Source of the DNA: Collimonas antrihumi
Lineage (GTDB): Bacteria; Pseudomonadota; Gammaproteobacteria; Burkholderiales; Burkholderiaceae_D
Direction: 5' to 3'
Assembly (NCBI RefSeq): GCF_018304965.1
Contig: NZ_JAGQED010000011.1
Coordinates: forward strand, 53,675 to 117,674
DNA: 64,000 nucleotides
Below, piece by piece: positions 8,960-18,871 of this stretch. The translations under genes were made by a program, and so were the position numbers. Numbering within the stretch: the stretch's first letter is position 1; every line of letters starts with the position of its first letter. Below the pieces are notes generated by a model. It saw nothing but the letters and a program-made list of their open reading frames with translations, did not search any database and had not been told where the DNA came from.

Positions 8960-9436
8960 CTAGCTTCCCTTCTTGTAGCTGCCGATCAGCGTGGCACTGG
9001 CGATAATATGGGCCGCCATGGTTTTCTCCAGCATCGCCTTGGTCGGTTTTCCGAGGTCTGGAAGTACGGTGTCCAGGGCGTAGAGCTTGTGGAAATAACG
9101 ATGGCGTCCGATCGGCGGGCAGGGGCCGCCGTAGCCGGTACGATTCCAGTCGTTCAAGCCATCCTTGGTGCCGGCCGGTAGTTTCCCATCAGGAACCGCT
9201 GCATCGAGTCCGTCCGCCTCAGGCGGAATGTTGTAGAGCACCCAATGCACCCAGGTCGTTTGCGGAGCCGCCGGGTCGGGTGCATCCGGGTCGTCGACGA
9301 TCAGGACCAGGCTGCAGGTCGCCGGTGGCAATCCGCTCCATACCAGCTCGGGAGAAATATCGTCGCCTTCGCACGTGTAGCGCCTGGGGATCGAGCCTTC
9401 GTGTGAAAACGCTGGAGAATTAAGCATCATGATCAT
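8960..9436 (-). CDS. YbhB/YbcL family PEBP-like protein
   Basis: 158 residues. Ligand-site motifs of the phosphatidylethanolamine-binding protein family are visible: DDPDAP near residue 49, TWVHWVLYNIP near 61, and GPCPPIGRHRYFHKLYALD near 104-122. Start at 9436 is chosen because GGAGAGGTGA stands just upstream. An in-frame extension to 9577 has no such site and no conserved residues. Bacterial members are small cytosolic proteins whose ligand is usually unknown. Confidence 0.9.
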   Translation of the reverse strand: MIMMLNSPAFSHEGSIPRRYTCEGDDISPELVWSGLPPATCSLVLIVDDPDAPDPAAPQTTWVHWVLYNIPPEADGLDAAVPDGKLPAGTKDGLNDWNRTGYGGPCPPIGRHRYFHKLYALDTVLPDLGKPTKAMLEKTMAAHIIASATLIGSYKKGS

Positions 9437-9668
9437 GGTTTCACCTCTCCGGACGGGATCGTGGTGACAGTTAACAACGGCGCGCGCAATTGAGTGTGTT
9501 GCAACGCAAAAAAAATGCCCGCCGGTTTGATATCGCGCCTCTAGTCCAATTGGCTCAAAGAACGCCTTGCTATTCATCTTAATCTTTGCTAAGCCTGAAT
9601 TGAATAATCATTTCTGAATATTCGGTTATTCGTTTGTCAGTGACTGCGATAACAGCAAGGAGAAAAAA

Positions 9669-10082
9669 ATGGCTGATTCCGTGCGCAAGGTTACTTATTT
9701 TTCAATGGCGATTTCCAACAAGGCGGGCGAGGGTGTGAAAGTGCTTTCTGCTCTGGCCGATGGCGGCGTGAACCTGCTTGCGTTTACCGGCTTCCCGCGC
9801 GGCAAACGGGCACAGGTGGATTTTATCCCCGAAGATACGAAGAAATTTGTCGCAGTCGCCAAGAAAGCCGGCTGGGACTTGAATCCTAAAAAGACTGGTT
9901 TCCTGCTGCAGGGCAAGGACCGTACTGGCGCGCTTCTGGAAGGACTGCAGAAACTCGCCGATGTCGGCATGAAAGTGACTGCGATGGATGCTGTGGTCGG
10001 CGGCGACGGTAGTTATGGCGCGTTGTTTTGGGTGAAGCCGAAAAATGTCGCCAAAGCGGCCAAACTGCTCGGCGCAAAATGA
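9669..10082 (+). CDS. ACT domain-containing protein
   Basis: 137 residues in two ACT-like halves (about 7-60 and 75-130), each with the beta-alpha-beta pattern and a glycine-rich turn (NKAGEGVKVLSALADGGVN; KDRTGALLEGLQKLADVGM). ACT domains bind small ligands, often amino acids. AAGGAG lies 7 bases before the ATG. It is directly followed by a ferritin-like gene with a possible ATGA overlap, which suggests a two-gene operon. Confidence 0.8.
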   Translation: MADSVRKVTYFSMAISNKAGEGVKVLSALADGGVNLLAFTGFPRGKRAQVDFIPEDTKKFVAVAKKAGWDLNPKKTGFLLQGKDRTGALLEGLQKLADVGMKVTAMDAVVGGDGSYGALFWVKPKNVAKAAKLLGAK

Positions 10083-10117
10083 AAAACTGGAATGCAGCAA
10101 TGAACATGAGGAAAAAC

Positions 10118-10588
10118 ATGAACGATACCGAGAAGCGGCTGACAATCGATGCGCTGAATCGCATCATGGAGCTGGAACTGGCCGGCGTGGTGCGCTACAC
10201 GCATTATTCATTGATGGTCTACGGATATAACCGCATACCGATCGTTTCCTGGCTCAAGGACAATGCGCTGGAAGGATTGGGGCATGCGCACAAGGCCGGA
10301 GAAATGGTGACACTGCTGGGCGGGCATCCGTCGCTCAAGATCGGACCCTTGCTGGAGACTGCGCAGCACGATATCGGCGATATCCTGCGCGAAAGCCTGG
10401 AGCTTGAAAGAACCGCGCTCGCAGCGTATTACGATTTGTGGAAGATGGCCGAGGGCCGGTCGATATTGCTTGAAGAATATGCGCGAGAAATGATCGTACT
10501 GGAGGAGCTCCATCTTGATGAGGTCAACAAGATGCTGCGACGTCCTGGCGACATCGAGCCTTTCGACATTGAAGCGGCTAAAGTGTAA
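10118..10588 (+). CDS. Bacterioferritin-like (ferritin-like domain) protein
   Basis: 156 residues, four-helix ferritin-like. Di-iron site candidates are Glu in MELELAGVVRYTHYS, the ExxH-type EGLGHAHKAGE and a second pair in REMIVLEELHLDEV. Start at 10118 is chosen because GAGG stands 6 bases upstream; starts at 10079 (overlapping the previous stop) and 10106 are possible. Proteins of this family store iron or oxidise it; the heme Met of classical Bfr is not clearly seen. Confidence 0.85.
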   Translation: MNDTEKRLTIDALNRIMELELAGVVRYTHYSLMVYGYNRIPIVSWLKDNALEGLGHAHKAGEMVTLLGGHPSLKIGPLLETAQHDIGDILRESLELERTALAAYYDLWKMAEGRSILLEEYAREMIVLEELHLDEVNKMLRRPGDIEPFDIEAAKV

Positions 10589-10599
10589 CCAGGGTTTGA

Positions 10600-11967
10600 C
10601 TAGACCGCCTTGAAACTGAGGGTGACGACGAAGTCTTTATTGGCCGCATAGCCAAAGCGCATGTGGCCGTGATGCGCGCGCATGACTTCTTCTACGATCG
10701 ACAGGCCCAGGCTGGCGCCAAGGCGGTCACCGCTACGCGCCGAAAACGGTTTCCTGATGCGGTCCCGGTCGGCTTCCGGGATGCCGGGGCCGTCGTCGCG
10801 GAATTGCAATTCCCAATCGGCGTTTTGCCGGCTGATTTCAATATGCAGTCTGGATGGCGCGCCATATTGCAAGGCATTCCCGAGAATATTCTTTATCGCT
10901 TCGCGGATACTGACTTTGTCACCCAGTATCAGGCATGGCTCATCCGGGGCCAGCATGGCGATGTCGAGATTGCGCTGGGCGTGAGCCGATAATATGTCGG
11001 TCATTTCGCGCCTGGTCAGCGCTGTCAGGTCGAGCGTTTCAAACTGCACCGAGTCCGCCCGGTGCTGCACCATGGCGTGGTTGATCAGTTGATTGATCAA
11101 ATTGCCCAGATGATGCGTCAGCTCGCTCAGCCTGGCGATATGCCGAAGCCGGCCGCTCTCGTCGCGCTGCATCGATAGCAGTTCCATCTGCGATATCAGT
11201 GCCGTCACCGGCGTCCGCAGTTGATGGGCGGCGTCGCCGATAACGCGGCGCATCAATTCGCGGTGCACGGTGAGACGATGCATGAACTGGTTGATCGAAC
11301 TCACCAGGGGATGGATTTCGGCCGGTACTTCTATGCTCAGCGGCGACAGGTCATGCAGGTCGCGCCGTTGAATCGCGAGACCGATATTCTTCAGCGGCGA
11401 CAAGGTCTGGTACAAGGTAAACATTGCGGCAATCACCGTCAACAGACCCATCACTATAATCACCAGCGATGCGTTGGTGCCGAGATTTTTTGTAAACGAC
11501 TCGCGTCCGTTGTTGGTCTGGGCCACCATGATCACCGCCCAGGATTGCGGTCCCGCGGCCGGTAAGCGTCTGCCGACGATGGCGATGCTGACCGGCAGAT
11601 CCAGATACACGCCGCGGATTACCAGTGGTCCATCGGCTAGTTTGTCCCACGGAATGACCGGTTTGAATTCGGGATCGCCGGCAACCGTCCGTCCGGCAGG
11701 GTCAAGCACGGCATAGAACACTTGATCGCCGGCTGTTAGCATGGAGAATGCTGAAATCGGCGCGTCGACGTTTACTGTGCCGTTGTTGTACCAGGTGTTT
11801 TCGGCAATAGAAAGCGCGCTACCGGTCAGGATTCGGTCATAGGCTTCATTCGCCGCCAGACGGGTCGAAAACCAGATCGCAATCAATAGCGCAATGGCGC
11901 TGACAACCAGCACCAGCCCGACCCGGGTGACCAGGCGCAGATAGAGCGAACGGCCGACGACAATCAT
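10600..11967 (-). CDS. QseC/TctE-like sensor histidine kinase
   Basis: 455 residues: N-terminal helix (about 13-33), periplasmic region, second helix (about 165-187), HAMP-like linker, H-box GDAAHQLRTPVTALISQMEL, N-box EAIKNILGNALQYG, and G boxes DDGPGIP and LGASLGLSIVEEV. Its start overlaps the stop of the response regulator gene by ATGA, so both are made from one leftward transcript. The pair is divergent from an ABC importer, as in TctDE-like systems that control uptake genes. The signal is unknown. Confidence 0.88.
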   Translation of the reverse strand: MIVVGRSLYLRLVTRVGLVLVVSAIALLIAIWFSTRLAANEAYDRILTGSALSIAENTWYNNGTVNVDAPISAFSMLTAGDQVFYAVLDPAGRTVAGDPEFKPVIPWDKLADGPLVIRGVYLDLPVSIAIVGRRLPAAGPQSWAVIMVAQTNNGRESFTKNLGTNASLVIIVMGLLTVIAAMFTLYQTLSPLKNIGLAIQRRDLHDLSPLSIEVPAEIHPLVSSINQFMHRLTVHRELMRRVIGDAAHQLRTPVTALISQMELLSMQRDESGRLRHIARLSELTHHLGNLINQLINHAMVQHRADSVQFETLDLTALTRREMTDILSAHAQRNLDIAMLAPDEPCLILGDKVSIREAIKNILGNALQYGAPSRLHIEISRQNADWELQFRDDGPGIPEADRDRIRKPFSARSGDRLGASLGLSIVEEVMRAHHGHMRFGYAANKDFVVTLSFKAV

Positions 11968-12629
11968 GACAGCACAACCTGATAGCCAAGGCCGCGCAGG
12001 GTCCGGATTTCAAACTGGGCGTGCGAGAGTTTCTTGCGCAGGCGCGCAATGTACTGCTCGACCGAATTGGCGCTGGGATTGTCGTCGATGGTGAATAGTT
12101 TATCGATCAGTTCGTCTTTGCCGAATATCCGTCCTGGATGGGAGATGATGATTTCAAGCAGGGTTATTTCGCGCCGCGTCAGATCCAATGGGACATCGTT
12201 CACCTTGGCCGTCCGGCTCTTTCGGTCCAGGGTCAGATTGGCGCACTTCAGCAGGTTGGTCGAATCGCCGCCACAACGTCGCAACAATACCCGGATGCGG
12301 GCTTCCAGCTCGCGAAAATCGAAAGGCTTGGTCAGGTAATCGTCGGCGCCGGTATCCAGGGCGTTTACCCGTTCTTCAATTTCGGCGCACGCTGTCAGCA
12401 TCAATACCTGGGTGTTAAGCGGCACGCTGCGTATGCGTTTCAGCAAGGCATAGCCGTCAAGCTCCGGCAGCATCACATCCAGGATGATCAGGTCGTAACG
12501 TTCGTCCGTCACCATGTTTGCGGCCTTGCGGCCATTGGCCTCCCAATCCACCGTATGACCCAGGCGTAGCAGGTGCGCCACAATCGCGTCGGCTACGTCT
12601 GTCGTGTCTTCCACCAAAAGAATGCGCAT
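11964..12629 (-). CDS. OmpR-family response regulator
   Basis: 221 residues. Receiver domain with EDTTD acidic residues (7-11), phosphoacceptor Asp51 in LIILDVMLPELDGY, and the conserved TKPFDF loop. The C-terminal winged helix ends with RTLRGLGYQVV. It is the first gene of the leftward two-component operon and is 146 bp from the divergent ABC importer, which it may control (inference from placement). Confidence 0.92.
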   Translation of the reverse strand: MRILLVEDTTDVADAIVAHLLRLGHTVDWEANGRKAANMVTDERYDLIILDVMLPELDGYALLKRIRSVPLNTQVLMLTACAEIEERVNALDTGADDYLTKPFDFRELEARIRVLLRRCGGDSTNLLKCANLTLDRKSRTAKVNDVPLDLTRREITLLEIIISHPGRIFGKDELIDKLFTIDDNPSANSVEQYIARLRKKLSHAQFEIRTLRGLGYQVVLS

Positions 12630-12775
12630 CTTGTATCTCTATCTTTATTTCTATTTTCTACTTGTGTATTTATTTTCTGACAATGTGATTGTCATGAATT
12701 TAAAACCGTCAGGTTCGTTACAGTTTCGCAGATTAGCATTGGTGCGTAGGAAATATAAAAAATATGGAGACAAAC

Positions 12776-13579
12776 ATGGAAAAAGACGATTCCCTCGTCC
12801 ACCAAGGCACAGCCGTGCTCCCTGCAGCCCCGGCGCCGCTGCTGGAAATCGATAACGTTACCCTGCAATACAAGACCAGCGATCATCTGGTGACTGCTGC
12901 CAAGCAGGTCAGCTTCAAGGTGTACCCATCCGATCGTTATATTTTGCTCGGTCCTTCCGGTTGCGGCAAATCCTCGTTGCTGAAGGCAATCGGCGGCTAT
13001 CTGGAGCCGGTACATGGGACGATCCGCCTGAAAGGCAAGGAAGTGACGCAGCCAGGACCGGACCGGATGATGGTTTTCCAGGAGTTCGACCAGCTGCTGC
13101 CTTGGAAAACCGTGCGCCAGAATGTCGAATTCGCCTTGCATGCCAGCGGCCGCTTGCGCGGAACCGAAGCGGCTGAACGCGCCGCTTACTACATCGAAAA
13201 AGTCGGCCTGATCAAATTTATCGACAGCTTTCCGCATACGCTGTCTGGCGGCATGAAGCAACGCGTGTCGATCGCCCGCGGCATGGCAATGGAACCGGAC
13301 GTCTTGTTGATGGACGAACCATTTGCGGCACTGGATGCGCTGACCCGCCGCAAAATGCAGGATGAATTGCTGCGGTTGTGGGAAGACACGCGCTTCACCG
13401 TTTTATTCGTCACCCATTCGATCGAAGAAGCTATCCGCATCGGCAATCGCATTTTGCTGCTGTCGCCCCATCCGGGCCAGGTCAAGGCCGAACTCAACAG
13501 CATCCCGCCGGAAGAAATCGGCAGCGCCAGCCAGGCGCAGCTGGAAATCCGGATTAACGACATGTTGTTTGCACATTGA
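12776..13579 (+). CDS. NitT/TauT-family ABC transporter ATP-binding protein
   Basis: 267 residues. Walker A GPSGCGKSS, Q-loop MVFQEFDQLLPW, signature LSGGMKQRVSIAR and Walker B VLLMDEPFAALDALT are all intact. The motif order and partners match SsuB/TauB-type importers of sulfonates, nitrate or similar small anions. Start at 12776 is chosen because GGAG stands 6 bases upstream; 12764 is also in frame. The first of three genes (ATPase, permease, binding protein). Confidence 0.93.
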   Translation: MEKDDSLVHQGTAVLPAAPAPLLEIDNVTLQYKTSDHLVTAAKQVSFKVYPSDRYILLGPSGCGKSSLLKAIGGYLEPVHGTIRLKGKEVTQPGPDRMMVFQEFDQLLPWKTVRQNVEFALHASGRLRGTEAAERAAYYIEKVGLIKFIDSFPHTLSGGMKQRVSIARGMAMEPDVLLMDEPFAALDALTRRKMQDELLRLWEDTRFTVLFVTHSIEEAIRIGNRILLLSPHPGQVKAELNSIPPEEIGSASQAQLEIRINDMLFAH

Positions 13580-13594
13580 ACATTGAGGTTAGCC

Positions 13595-14479
13595 ATGAAA
13601 TCAACCAATACTGCTTTGCCCGAACTGTTTGTGCGCCCGGAATTCGTGCTCGACCCGCAGCGTGCCGAGACCGCTGAAATCCAGCGCCCGCTGTCGTTTG
13701 TCGAGTCGCTATATCGCCACGGATGGTTACGCAAAATCGTTATCCTGCTGGTGCTGGCCGTGGTGTGGGAGGTATATGGCCGCTGGCTTGGTAACTCACT
13801 GCTGTTCCCGAGCTTTACGGAAACGGTGCAGGCATTCTGGGCCGGCATCAGCAGCGGCGTTCTGCTGGAGAGAGCGGCCGTATCCATGAAGACCTTGCTG
13901 ATCGGCTACGGCCTCGGCATTGCACTGGCTACCTTGTTGACCACGATTGCCATCAGTTCGCGCATCGGCACCGACTTTCTGGAGACGCTGACCTCTATGT
14001 TCAATCCGCTGCCGGCGATTGCGTTGTTGCCTTTGGCGCTGATCTGGTTCGGCTTGGGCACCGGCAGCATTATCTTTGTCATCGTGCATTCGGTTCTGTG
14101 GGCGGTGGCGCTGAATACCCATAGCGGCTTTCGCGGAGTCTCCAACACCTTGCGCATGGTCGGTCAGAACTATGGCTTGAAACGGTTCTCGCTGGTTGGC
14201 GCAATCCTGATTCCGGCGGCTTTCCCTAGCATTCTTACCGGGCTCAAAGTCGGCTGGGCATTTGCCTGGCGCACATTGATTGCGGCCGAGCTGGTGTTCG
14301 GCGTGTCCTCGGGTAGCGGCGGCCTGGGCTGGTATATTTTTGAAAATCGCAACCAGCTCGAAACGGCGAATGTATTTGCCGGCCTGTTCTTCGTGATCAT
14401 CATCGGGCTTTTTGTCGAAAACTTCATCTTTGCCACGATTGAAAAACGGACTATCCGTCGTTGGGGAATGCAACACTGA
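13595..14479 (+). CDS. NitT/TauT-family ABC transporter permease
   Basis: 294 residues with six hydrophobic segments. The cytoplasmic coupling motif is visible around GQNYGLKRFSLVGAILIPAA (about residues 190-209). GAGG precedes the ATG at 13595 by 6 bases. It sits 15 bases after the ATPase gene and works as its membrane partner. Substrate not predictable. Confidence 0.92.
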   Translation: MKSTNTALPELFVRPEFVLDPQRAETAEIQRPLSFVESLYRHGWLRKIVILLVLAVVWEVYGRWLGNSLLFPSFTETVQAFWAGISSGVLLERAAVSMKTLLIGYGLGIALATLLTTIAISSRIGTDFLETLTSMFNPLPAIALLPLALIWFGLGTGSIIFVIVHSVLWAVALNTHSGFRGVSNTLRMVGQNYGLKRFSLVGAILIPAAFPSILTGLKVGWAFAWRTLIAAELVFGVSSGSGGLGWYIFENRNQLETANVFAGLFFVIIIGLFVENFIFATIEKRTIRRWGMQH

Positions 14480-14537
14480 CCGGTTGTCTAAAACACGCAG
14501 CAGAGCATATAAAATAACGCATAAAAAGGAGACATCA

Positions 14538-15554
14538 ATGAAACGCAGAGCTTTCAGCAAATTGGTAGCAGCAGGGGCATTGGCCCTGTCAACATTCATG
14601 AACGTCGCGCACGCCGAGGCATCCACTGTGCGCATTTCACACGGCTACGGCATCCTCTATCTGCCGCTGATGGTGATACGCGACCAGCAATTGCTGGAAA
14701 AACAGGCCAAAAAAATGGGCCTGGGCGATATCAAGATCAACTGGCTGACGCTGGACGGCGGCAATGTGATTAACGATGCGATGCTGGCCGGGAACCTGGA
14801 CATTGCCGGCACCGGCGCGCCGGGCTTCATTACCCTGTGGTCCAAGGCGCAAGGAATTCCGCGGTCGGAAGTGATCGGACTGGGAGCGTTGAGCACATCA
14901 TCGCTTTGGCTGAATACCAATAATCCGAATATCAAATCGCTGAAAGACTTTACGTCAAAGGACAAGATTGCGATTCCCGGCATTAAGACTTCGTTGTCAG
15001 CAGTGGTGTTGCAGATGGCGGTCGCCAAAACCTTCGGCGCCGAAAACTATGCCAAGCTCGATCCGTTGACAGTCAGCCTGGGGCATCCGGAAGCCGTGGG
15101 TTCGCTGATGTCCGGCAAGACCGAGATCACGGCGCATTTCACCTCGCCGCCGTTCTCTTATCAAGAGCTGAAGAATCCCAAAATCACACGGGTGCTGAAT
15201 TCCTCGGACGTGTTGGGTAACATCACGCTGGATGTAGTGTTCGCACTCAAGCAGTTCACGGAGAACAACCCAAAGCTGGTACAGGCTTTCATGGCAGCGC
15301 AAGAAGAGGCTAATGCCTATATCGAAAAGGACCGGCATGGTGCGGCCGAAACATTCATCCGCGTCTCCAAAATCAAGTTGACGGTCGACGAAGTGGAGAA
15401 AATGCTTGCAGATCCTGATGTCCAGTTTCACACCACGCCCAACGGCTTGATGCAATACGTGCTGTTCATGGACAAGGCCGGCACGATCAAGACGCGGCCG
15501 GCAAAATGGTCGGACATGTTTGTTCCATCTGTGCGTGGGCGGCAGGGGAGTTAA
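14538..15554 (+). CDS. ABC transporter periplasmic substrate-binding protein (NMT1/SsuA-like)
   Basis: 338 residues with a Sec signal peptide (FSKLVAAGALALSTFMNVAHA, cleavage near residue 26-27). The pattern DGGNVINDAMLAGNLDIAGTGAPG matches SsuA/TauA-like binding proteins that deliver to NitT/TauT importers. AAGGAG stands 7 bases upstream. Third gene of the importer operon. Ligand unknown; sulfonates and aromatic or pyrimidine-like compounds are all possible. Confidence 0.9.
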   Translation: MKRRAFSKLVAAGALALSTFMNVAHAEASTVRISHGYGILYLPLMVIRDQQLLEKQAKKMGLGDIKINWLTLDGGNVINDAMLAGNLDIAGTGAPGFITLWSKAQGIPRSEVIGLGALSTSSLWLNTNNPNIKSLKDFTSKDKIAIPGIKTSLSAVVLQMAVAKTFGAENYAKLDPLTVSLGHPEAVGSLMSGKTEITAHFTSPPFSYQELKNPKITRVLNSSDVLGNITLDVVFALKQFTENNPKLVQAFMAAQEEANAYIEKDRHGAAETFIRVSKIKLTVDEVEKMLADPDVQFHTTPNGLMQYVLFMDKAGTIKTRPAKWSDMFVPSVRGRQGS

Positions 15555-15703
15555 GAAACAGGGTGCCTGGCGGCAGGGTTGAAACTGGGAATGGCGGGGC
15601 GCATGGGGCGCATCGAAACATCTGCTTCTTGCTAGTTTCGGTCATTTTAGGATAGGCTTGCCGCTTTCGCACTTTCTTAAAGCAAAGAGAAACCCCGTCA
15701 ATT

Positions 15704-16183
15704 ATGGATATGCCATCTCACCAACTCACCATGACCGTGCTGATGTCGCCTGACATGGCTAATTTTTCCGGTAATGTGCACGGGGGCGCGATTCTCAAAT
15801 TGCTCGACCAGGTAGCCTATGCCTGCGCCAGCCGCTACGCAGGGCAATACGTGGTGACGCTGAGTGTGGATCAGGTGACCTTTCGTCAACCGATCCATGT
15901 AGGCGAACTGGTCAGCTTCCTTGCCAGCGTCAATCATACCGGTACCTCATCGATGGAAGTCGGCATCAAGGTGGTGGCCGAGGACATCCGGACGCAAGTG
16001 GTGCGCCACGTCAATAGTTGCTTTTTCACAATGGTAGCCGTGGACGGCGAACGCCGCCCGGTTGCGGTGCCGCCGTTACGTCCGTTCAGTGCGGAGGAAA
16101 AGCGCCGGTTCGAAGGCGCCATCCTGCGCAAGCAGCTGCGCCAGGAGCTGGCGCGCCGCTTTGAAGATGCCAAGACGACCTGA
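15704..16183 (+). CDS. Acyl-CoA thioesterase (YciA/hotdog family)
   Basis: 159 residues. The hotdog core is clear: MSPDMANFSGNVHGGAILK, then LLDQVAYACASRYAG, with Asn/His near the catalytic loop and the VDQVTFRQPIHVGE strand. Such enzymes hydrolyse acyl-CoA to fatty acid and CoA. The gene ends 4 bases before the convergent stop of the E1 dehydrogenase gene. It might drain excess propionyl- or acyl-CoA, but this is only suggested by position. Confidence 0.88.
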   Translation: MDMPSHQLTMTVLMSPDMANFSGNVHGGAILKLLDQVAYACASRYAGQYVVTLSVDQVTFRQPIHVGELVSFLASVNHTGTSSMEVGIKVVAEDIRTQVVRHVNSCFFTMVAVDGERRPVAVPPLRPFSAEEKRRFEGAILRKQLRQELARRFEDAKTT

Positions 16184-16186
16184 GGA

Positions 16187-18871
16187 TTATTCCTTTATCG
16201 ACCACGGTTTCGCCAAATCCAGACCAAGCGACTCTGCAAATTTTGTCAACTGTGCAGCATCTTTTCCAGCGGGTAGTTCACGCAATGCAGTAAAGGCAAT
16301 CCATTTCGCATCGACCTCGAAAAAGTCACGCAGATTGACGCGCGTATCGCTGCGGCCAAAGCCGTCCGTACCCAGCGTGACGTAGCGCGCCGGCACATAA
16401 GCGCGGATGCTTTCCGGAATGCTGCGCACATAGTCGCTGGCGGCGATGACCGGTGCGTTGCTGCGTCCGAGTTGCTGCGTGATGTAGGCGTCCGCGGAAG
16501 AATCGGTCAGGCGCTGCAATCGTTCGGCCGCGATGCCATCACGCGCCAGTTCCGTATAACTTGTGACACTCCAGACTTCGGCGTTGATGCCAAGTTTCTC
16601 CTTCAATAGAGCAGCCGCGCCGATCGCCTCCTTCAGGATCGGGCCGGCTGCCAGCAAACGAACGTCAGCATTCTCTTGTGGCAGCAGGCAGTACATGCCG
16701 CGCCTGATGCCTTCTTCGACGTCTGCCGGCATGCTTGGTTGCGCCTCGTTTTCATTGGTTACAGTGATGTAATAGAAAATATCTTCATTGTTGCCGAGCA
16801 TGCGGCGCATGCCATCCTGTACGATTACCGCCAATTCATAGGCATAGGCCGGATCATAGGAAACACAGTTCGGCACCGTAGCTGCAACCAGATGGCTGGA
16901 ACCATCCTGATGCTGCAAGCCTTCGCCCGCCAGGGTGGTGCGTCCCGAGGTGGCGCCGATCAGGAAACCGCGCGCCCGCTGGTCCGCTGCTGCCCAGATC
17001 AGGTCGCCGATACGCTGGAAACCGAACATCGAGTAGTAAATATAGAATGGCAGCATCGGCAAACCATGTACCGAATAGCTGGTCGCGGCGGCAGTCCAGG
17101 AAGAAATTGCGCCGGCTTCCGAGATGCCTTCTTCCAGGATCTGGCCATCCTTGGCTTCCCGGTAAGACAGAATGGAGCCGATGTCCTCAGGCTCGTACAG
17201 CTGGCCCTGCGACGAGTAGATGCCGACCTGCTTGAACAGGTTTGCCATGCCGAAAGTACGTGCTTCGTCGGCCACTATGGGCACTATGTGTTTGCCGATG
17301 CCATCGTCTTTCAGCAGGGTGCCAAGCATGCGCACCAACGCCATCGTGGTCGACATTTCCTTGCCATCGGCATTCAGTGCAAATTTCGCATAAGACGATA
17401 TCTCCGGCGCCGCAATCTTTGTCTGCGATGCGCTGCGGCGGGGCATGAAGCCACCCAGTTCCGCACGCCGTTGCAGCAGATGGCGCATTTCGGGGCTGCC
17501 GTCTGCCGGCTTGTAGAACGCCAGCGCTTCGCAGTCTGCATCGGAAATCGGCAGGTGGAAACGGTCGCGGAATTCGAGCAAGGTGCCTGCGTCCAGCTTT
17601 TTCTGCTGGTGGGTGGTCATCTTGCCTTGTCCGGCAGCGCCCATGCCGAAGCCCTTCTTGGTTTGAGCGAGTATCACCGTCGGCTGGCCCCGATGATTTG
17701 CCGCAGCGAGGTACGCCGCATGGATTTTTTTCATGTCGTGACCACCACGATGCAGACGATCTATCTCGTCATCGGTCAGCGTCGCGCCGATTGCCTGCAA
17801 CGCTGGATTTTGTCCAAAGAAGCGGGCGCGGTTGAAGGCGCCATCGTTGGCGGCGAAGGTCTGCAACTGGCCGTCTACTGTCTGGTTAAGCGCATTGAGC
17901 AGGTCGCCCGCCTGGTCGCGCGCGAACAACGGATCCCAGTCCGAACCCCATAGCAGCTTGATGACATTCCAGCCACAGCCGGCAAATATCGTTTCCAGCT
18001 CATCGACGATATGGCCATTGCCGCGCACCGGGCCGTCGAGCCGTTGCAAATTGCAGTTGACCACGAAGACCAGGTTGTCCAGCGTTTCGCGCGATGCCAG
18101 GCTGAGCGCCGCCAGCGATTCCGGCTCGTCCATCTCGCCGTCGCCGAATACGCCCCATACCTTGCGCTCTTGCGGCGCCAGCAAGCCGCGGTGTTCCATG
18201 TAGCGCATGAAGCGCGCCTGGTAGATGGCGCTGATCGGTCCGAGTCCCATCGAGCCGGTGGGAAATTGCCAGAAATTTTCCATCAGCCACGGGTGGGGAT
18301 ACGAAGACAGGCCCCGCGCGCCATGTTTTTTCGCCTCTATTTCCTGCCGGTAGAATGACAGTTCTTTCTCCGCCAACGTGCCTTCCAGGAAGGCGCGCGC
18401 ATAAATGCCGGGTGCCGAATGCGCCTGGAAATAGACCAGGTCGCCGCCAAAAGAGTCGGTGCGCGCGCGGAAAAAATGATTGAAGCCGACTTCGAACAGG
18501 TCGGCCGCAGAAGCGTAACTGGCGATATGGCCGCCCAGCTCGCCGTAGGCGCGGTTGGCGCGTACCACCATCGCCAGTGCATTCCAGCGCATCAGACTGG
18601 CCAGGCGGCGTTCGATCGACAGTGCATCGGCGCCGCCCGGAAACGGCGGCTCGTCTTCGACACGAATGGTGTTGGCATAGGGTGTATTGCGCGCATCGCG
18701 CCATTTGACGCCCCACGTCTGCGCCGCTGCACTCAGGCGCGACAGCAGGTAACGTGCGCGTTCCGGCCCGGATGCTTGCATGGTGGCCTGCAGCGCGGCT
18801 AGCCATTCTTCAGTCTCCTGCGCATCACTGTCGAATGGATTGTTCAGATTGTTGACGGATGACATTTCCAT
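16187..18871 (-). CDS. Homodimeric E1 2-oxoacid dehydrogenase (AceE/MdeB-like)
   Basis: 894 residues, full length for AceE-type E1. The thiamine diphosphate motif GDGEMDEPES with the closing VVNCNLQRLDGPV is intact. The gene has no E2 or E3 partner here, which is unlike the main pyruvate dehydrogenase operon. An AceE paralogue with a divergent Lrp-type regulator matches the mdeB/mdeR arrangement known in Pseudomonas putida, where the enzyme acts on 2-oxobutyrate. That substrate is inferred, supported by acdS nearby. Start could be 18871 or 18865; both follow GAGG. Confidence 0.85.
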   Translation of the reverse strand: MEMSSVNNLNNPFDSDAQETEEWLAALQATMQASGPERARYLLSRLSAAAQTWGVKWRDARNTPYANTIRVEDEPPFPGGADALSIERRLASLMRWNALAMVVRANRAYGELGGHIASYASAADLFEVGFNHFFRARTDSFGGDLVYFQAHSAPGIYARAFLEGTLAEKELSFYRQEIEAKKHGARGLSSYPHPWLMENFWQFPTGSMGLGPISAIYQARFMRYMEHRGLLAPQERKVWGVFGDGEMDEPESLAALSLASRETLDNLVFVVNCNLQRLDGPVRGNGHIVDELETIFAGCGWNVIKLLWGSDWDPLFARDQAGDLLNALNQTVDGQLQTFAANDGAFNRARFFGQNPALQAIGATLTDDEIDRLHRGGHDMKKIHAAYLAAANHRGQPTVILAQTKKGFGMGAAGQGKMTTHQQKKLDAGTLLEFRDRFHLPISDADCEALAFYKPADGSPEMRHLLQRRAELGGFMPRRSASQTKIAAPEISSYAKFALNADGKEMSTTMALVRMLGTLLKDDGIGKHIVPIVADEARTFGMANLFKQVGIYSSQGQLYEPEDIGSILSYREAKDGQILEEGISEAGAISSWTAAATSYSVHGLPMLPFYIYYSMFGFQRIGDLIWAAADQRARGFLIGATSGRTTLAGEGLQHQDGSSHLVAATVPNCVSYDPAYAYELAVIVQDGMRRMLGNNEDIFYYITVTNENEAQPSMPADVEEGIRRGMYCLLPQENADVRLLAAGPILKEAIGAAALLKEKLGINAEVWSVTSYTELARDGIAAERLQRLTDSSADAYITQQLGRSNAPVIAASDYVRSIPESIRAYVPARYVTLGTDGFGRSDTRVNLRDFFEVDAKWIAFTALRELPAGKDAAQLTKFAESLGLDLAKPWSIKE

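Noticed and set aside
16676..17953. 425-codon open frame on the plus strand
   Set aside because: Antisense to the AceE-like E1 gene, with composition of a mirror frame and no motif.
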